A stretch of DNA of 64,000 nucleotides, from assembly GCF_003432035.1 (NCBI RefSeq), contig NZ_QOHO01000026.1, positions 32,619 through 96,618 on the forward strand, in the 5' to 3' direction. Source of the stretch: Lacrimispora amygdalina. GTDB taxonomy: Bacteria > Bacillota > Clostridia > Lachnospirales > Lachnospiraceae. Of the stretch, positions 61,606 through 64,000 are shown one piece after another. Position numbers and translations under genes: made by a program. Every line of letters begins with the position of its first letter. The stretch's first letter is position 1. The notes beneath the pieces were generated by a model, which worked only from the letters and a program-made list of their open reading frames with translations, was not told where the DNA came from and ran no database searches.

Positions 61606-62187
61606 ATGGCCTTAGGTTATGAAAACGTATCATTTTTGTACAGACTCATCGATGAATTAGGCAATAACAGATTATTTAGCTTTATATATAAAAAGCATAT
61701 TAATCAATTAGGCATTGAAGGAAATGAAATTATTTTGGATTTTGGGAGTGGTTCAGGTGCAGGATCCAGACAACTGGCAAAAAAACTTTATAAATCAAAT
61801 GGTCATTTAACTTGTGTGGATATATCAGAATACTGGATGAAAATAGCAAAAACACGAATGAGACATTTGGATAACGTTGATTTTTTTGTCGGCCAGCTTC
61901 CGGAGCTTAAATTAGATGAAAAATCATTTGATATTATATATATTTTTTATGCATTGCACGAGGTTCCAAAGAAACTAAGAAGCGGGATCGTAAGTGAATT
62001 TTTCAGGGTTTTGAAAAATGAAGGAAGATTACTTATAAAAGAACCACAAAGAGAAAATGATGGAATGCCTGTTAATGAAATAGAAGAATTAATGATGTGC
62101 AATGGATTTTACAGAGAGAGTTGTAACGTGTCTAGAGGTACATACAGTGCGGTTTATAAAAAGCAGTCAATAAAATCGAATAAGTGA
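61606..62187 (+). CDS. Class I SAM-dependent methyltransferase under TetR control
   Basis: A 193-residue methyltransferase: motif I ILDFGSGSGAGSRQLAKKL near residue 44, LTCVDISEYWMKIAKTRM, FDIIYIFYALHEVPKKLR and a post-motif LKNEGRLLIKEPQRE. The N-terminus MALGYENVSFLYRLIDELGN suggests a small-molecule substrate, such as a lipid, quinone or toxin. CACGGAGGTAAATTTAA gives a good ribosome site. Co-transcribed with the SDR gene 15 bases downstream. Confidence 0.88.
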   Translation: MALGYENVSFLYRLIDELGNNRLFSFIYKKHINQLGIEGNEIILDFGSGSGAGSRQLAKKLYKSNGHLTCVDISEYWMKIAKTRMRHLDNVDFFVGQLPELKLDEKSFDIIYIFYALHEVPKKLRSGIVSEFFRVLKNEGRLLIKEPQRENDGMPVNEIEELMMCNGFYRESCNVSRGTYSAVYKKQSIKSNK

Positions 62188-62202
62188 ATTAAGGAGAAAT
62201 CA

Positions 62203-62997
62203 ATGAAAAATATGGCGTTAATAACAGGTGCAACCAGCGGACTTGGTTTGGCTTATGCAAAGGAATATGGGAAAAAAGGATACAATCTTATTATTACCGG
62301 CAGAAGGGAAGATAAGATTAGGGCAAATGCAGTAAATATAGAGAATACGTATCACGTAAAAGTTAAAACAGTTATTGTAGATCTGGCAAATGAAGAAGGA
62401 GTAAATATTCTTCTTAATGAGATCCGGGATGATGAGATTGAAGTATTAATTAACAATGCAGGATTTGGATTGAAGCCTGTATTTTCAGAAGTGTCAAAAG
62501 AAGACAGGGATGGTATAATGTTTTTACAAATGAATACGGTTGTTATTCTAACCCAGCATATATTAAAACAAATGATGGTCAGAAACAGGGGAACTATTAT
62601 TAATATTTCTTCCGATGGCGCATTTGCAGTAATGCCAAGAAATATTTTATATTCTTCAACCAAATTATTTATTCTTAATTTTACAGAAGGCCTATACATG
62701 GAACTGATCGATACCGCTATTGATGTGCAGGTGGTATGCCCTGGCTTTATTGATTCTGATTTTCATGAAAGTGCCGGAATGAATGTAATCAAGAAGAAAA
62801 AAGGATTTATGAAATTTATGGATCCGGAGGAAATCGTTAATCTGGCTATGAGAGATTTAAAGAAGGGGCGGGTAGTAAGTGTGCCTGGTCTGGATGCAAA
62901 GATAGTTCGAATCATGAGTAACTTTCTTCCCAGAAAAATGTTTTATAAAATAATAATTAAATTCACAAGAAAAAGAAATGTAAAACTACACAGATAG
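62203..62997 (+). CDS. Short-chain dehydrogenase/reductase
   Basis: A 264-residue SDR of the classical type: cofactor motif GATSGLGLAYAKEYG at the N-terminus, TGRRE (Arg favouring NADPH), NNAGFGLKP, catalytic Ser in IINISSDGAF and YSSTK (Tyr-x3-Lys) near residue 150. The C-terminus has a basic hydrophobic stretch (IVRIMSNFLPRKMFYKIIIK) that may lie on the membrane. AAGGAGAAATCA precedes the ATG. It is paired with the methyltransferase and the TetR gene; the substrate is unknown. Confidence 0.92.
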   Translation: MKNMALITGATSGLGLAYAKEYGKKGYNLIITGRREDKIRANAVNIENTYHVKVKTVIVDLANEEGVNILLNEIRDDEIEVLINNAGFGLKPVFSEVSKEDRDGIMFLQMNTVVILTQHILKQMMVRNRGTIINISSDGAFAVMPRNILYSSTKLFILNFTEGLYMELIDTAIDVQVVCPGFIDSDFHESAGMNVIKKKKGFMKFMDPEEIVNLAMRDLKKGRVVSVPGLDAKIVRIMSNFLPRKMFYKIIIKFTRKRNVKLHR

Positions 62998-63268
62998 AAA
63001 TTCCAGTCTGGTTTAAGCACTGAGAGTCTATCAAAGATTTATGGATATTACTCATTTATGATGTTAAGGCAGTGGGCGGCACTTGCGGGATATGGGTAAA
63101 AGTTATCGTTAATAATTCTTAAGATAATAACGTTTCACTGACAAATATTTACAGATAATTTACATATTTTTACAAAATTATAACATTCATTGACTCACAG
63201 TTGCTTTAGAATATATACTCTAGCCAGATCCGAAAATAATTAATACAAATATAAGGAGGTCTGGATCT
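62998..63268. other. Intergenic region with a likely promoter
   Basis: TTGACT at 63190-63195 and TATATA 16 bases later form a fair promoter for the next gene, whose GGAGG lies near 63254. No gene was seen. Confidence 0.45.
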
Positions 63269-63727
63269 ATGAAAAAAAAGTATATAATGGTAACCGCATT
63301 ATCTATGGCTATAACGATAGGTAGTGCTATGTCAACATTGGCTGCAGGATTCGAGAGCACATCGCAGGGGATGAAATACAGGTGGGGATCTGGCGATTAT
63401 TGTACGAATAACTGGGTCAACTATAAAAGCCATTGGTTCTTTTTTGGCAATGATCAGCTTATGCGTACCGGGTGGATTCAAAGGGATAACACCTGGTATT
63501 ACGCAGCCGATACCGGTGAGCTTCAGGGAGGCATTATGAAAATTAATGGGAATGTCTACTATTTTAACACCAGCACTCTGAAAATGGTGTCAGGTCCCTA
63601 CAACTATAATAATGAAACACATTATTTTACAGAAAATGGAACCACGGATAAGGGTCCTTATGTCTATACAGAATGGAATAGCGATGGAACCATCAAACGG
63701 GGGACAAAAATCGGGGTTTTCCGTTAG
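63269..63727 (+). CDS. Secreted protein with cell-wall-binding (choline-binding-like) repeats
   Basis: A 152-residue protein: signal peptide KKKYIMVTALSMAITIGSAM with cleavage after TLAAG. Four tandem aromatic repeats follow: WGSGDYCTNNWVNYKSHWFF, TGWIQRDNTWYYAADTGELQ, GGIMKINGNVYYFNTSTLKM and GPYNYNNETHYFTENGTTDK. They follow the CW_binding_1 pattern (GW-x-WYY-x-G). No catalytic domain is present. AAGGAGGTCTGGATCT precedes the ATG. It probably coats the cell wall or is an expansin-like helper; the family is known to vary. Confidence 0.82.
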   Translation: MKKKYIMVTALSMAITIGSAMSTLAAGFESTSQGMKYRWGSGDYCTNNWVNYKSHWFFFGNDQLMRTGWIQRDNTWYYAADTGELQGGIMKINGNVYYFNTSTLKMVSGPYNYNNETHYFTENGTTDKGPYVYTEWNSDGTIKRGTKIGVFR

Positions 63728-63728
63728 T

Positions 63729-63953
63729 TTAGGGGATTCCCTTTTCAAGGTTTTCATACCCGGAAGAAAAGAAGAATACGTCATCTTCATCAAGGATTGA
63801 AATTGACATTCCCGGAACACCCGATATTCGACAGGCATCATTCAGCAACGTTTGTATGGCAGCAGACTGGGAATCTGACATTGCATTGCTTTGTGTCGGG
63901 AATGATGAGAATAATATAAGTATTATTAATACAAAAGTAATGGTCTTTTTCAT
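63729..63953 (-). pseudogene. N-terminal fragment of a class C beta-lactamase-like serine hydrolase
   Basis: The fragment has signal peptide KKTITFVLIILILFSSFPTQ ending SNA, then SAAIQTLLNDACRISGVPGM and SISILDEDDVFFFSSGYENL. This matches the first strands of beta-lactamase/PBP4-type hydrolases (GVPGMSIAI; GYANL). The frame stops at EKGIP, before the SxxK motif. The rest of the domain is absent, and the sequence runs straight into the neighbouring gene. The start ATG 63953 follows AGGTGG by 12 bases. Confidence 0.7.
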
Positions 63954-64000
63954 TACCAAATTATACCACCTATCAACATAAAAGGGGCTGTAAAAAAACT

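Noticed and set aside
1..64000. CRISPR arrays, tRNA or rRNA genes
   Set aside because: No regularly spaced repeats of suitable length and no tRNA-like or rRNA-like conserved stretches were found by eye; a covariance search would be decisive for tRNAs.

Overview
The window looks like a chromosome segment of a Gram-positive anaerobe of the Clostridia, most likely Lachnospiraceae (Clostridium/Lacrimispora-like). This is inferred from strong AGGAGG-type ribosome binding sites, a T-box leader on an archaeal-type aspS/gatCAB operon, a manganese riboswitch on mntP, DtxR/FeoAB genes, TnpX-like large serine recombinases, and pectin-degradation genes resembling the yes/yte genes of Bacillus. No rRNA, tRNA or CRISPR array was seen.

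Layout. (1) 1-14.8 kb is a rhamnogalacturonan-I utilisation locus: a truncated GH2-like C-terminus, a membrane-bound AraC regulator, a YteP/YtcP/YtcQ-like ABC importer, then apparently cytoplasmic enzymes (exo-RG lyase PcRGLX/YetA type, a PL11 lyase fused to an SGNH acetylesterase, a GH105 hydrolase, a CE4-like deacetylase). (2) 14.8-17.8 kb holds mntP behind a yybP-ykoY riboswitch and a MarR-MFS pair with a palindromic operator over its promoter. (3) 17.8-24.2 kb is a T-box-controlled aspS2-gatC-gatA-gatB-aspartate aminotransferase operon. (4) 24.2-27.2 kb has a LysR regulator, a decayed IS3-family element and icd. (5) 27.3-38.1 kb is a ferrous-iron locus: a DtxR-family regulator divergent from feoA-feoB and a small HMA-like gene. 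(6) 38.1-42.3 kb carries hemerythrin, rluF, ligA and metA. (7) 42.3-63 kb is visibly AT-richer and mosaic: two OmpR-type two-component systems around a Vex-like FtsX-type ABC exporter and lipoproteins, a zincin-like orphan, methyltransferases, a DUF2975/XRE pair, a diguanylate cyclase, a TetR-methyltransferase-SDR group, a cell-wall-binding-repeat protein and a beta-lactamase-like N-terminal fragment, interspersed with gene remnants.

The most striking feature is feoB. It lies in three pieces, separated by two unrelated insertions, each carrying its own serine recombinase next to one junction: about 2.44 kb inside the GTPase domain and about 4.99 kb inside the first gate motif. Removing both at the short sequences shared by their ends (CACC and CATGTG) rejoins an exactly in-frame gene of 715 codons with every GTPase motif and both gate regions. 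The joined ends of element 1 form a dyad with perfect 7-bp arms, which supports the predicted boundary. The cargo is a lysine-rich lipoprotein (element 1) and a CcdA-TlpA fusion plus a VanW-family protein (element 2). Ferrous iron uptake through this locus should be off unless both elements leave the chromosome.

A second notable signal is at metA. Its last codons recur, synonymously diverged, at about 54.6 kb, and a cluster of GGNGTC repeats lies just past the metA stop. This suggests an old island that integrated in the 3' end of metA and has since lost its integrase.
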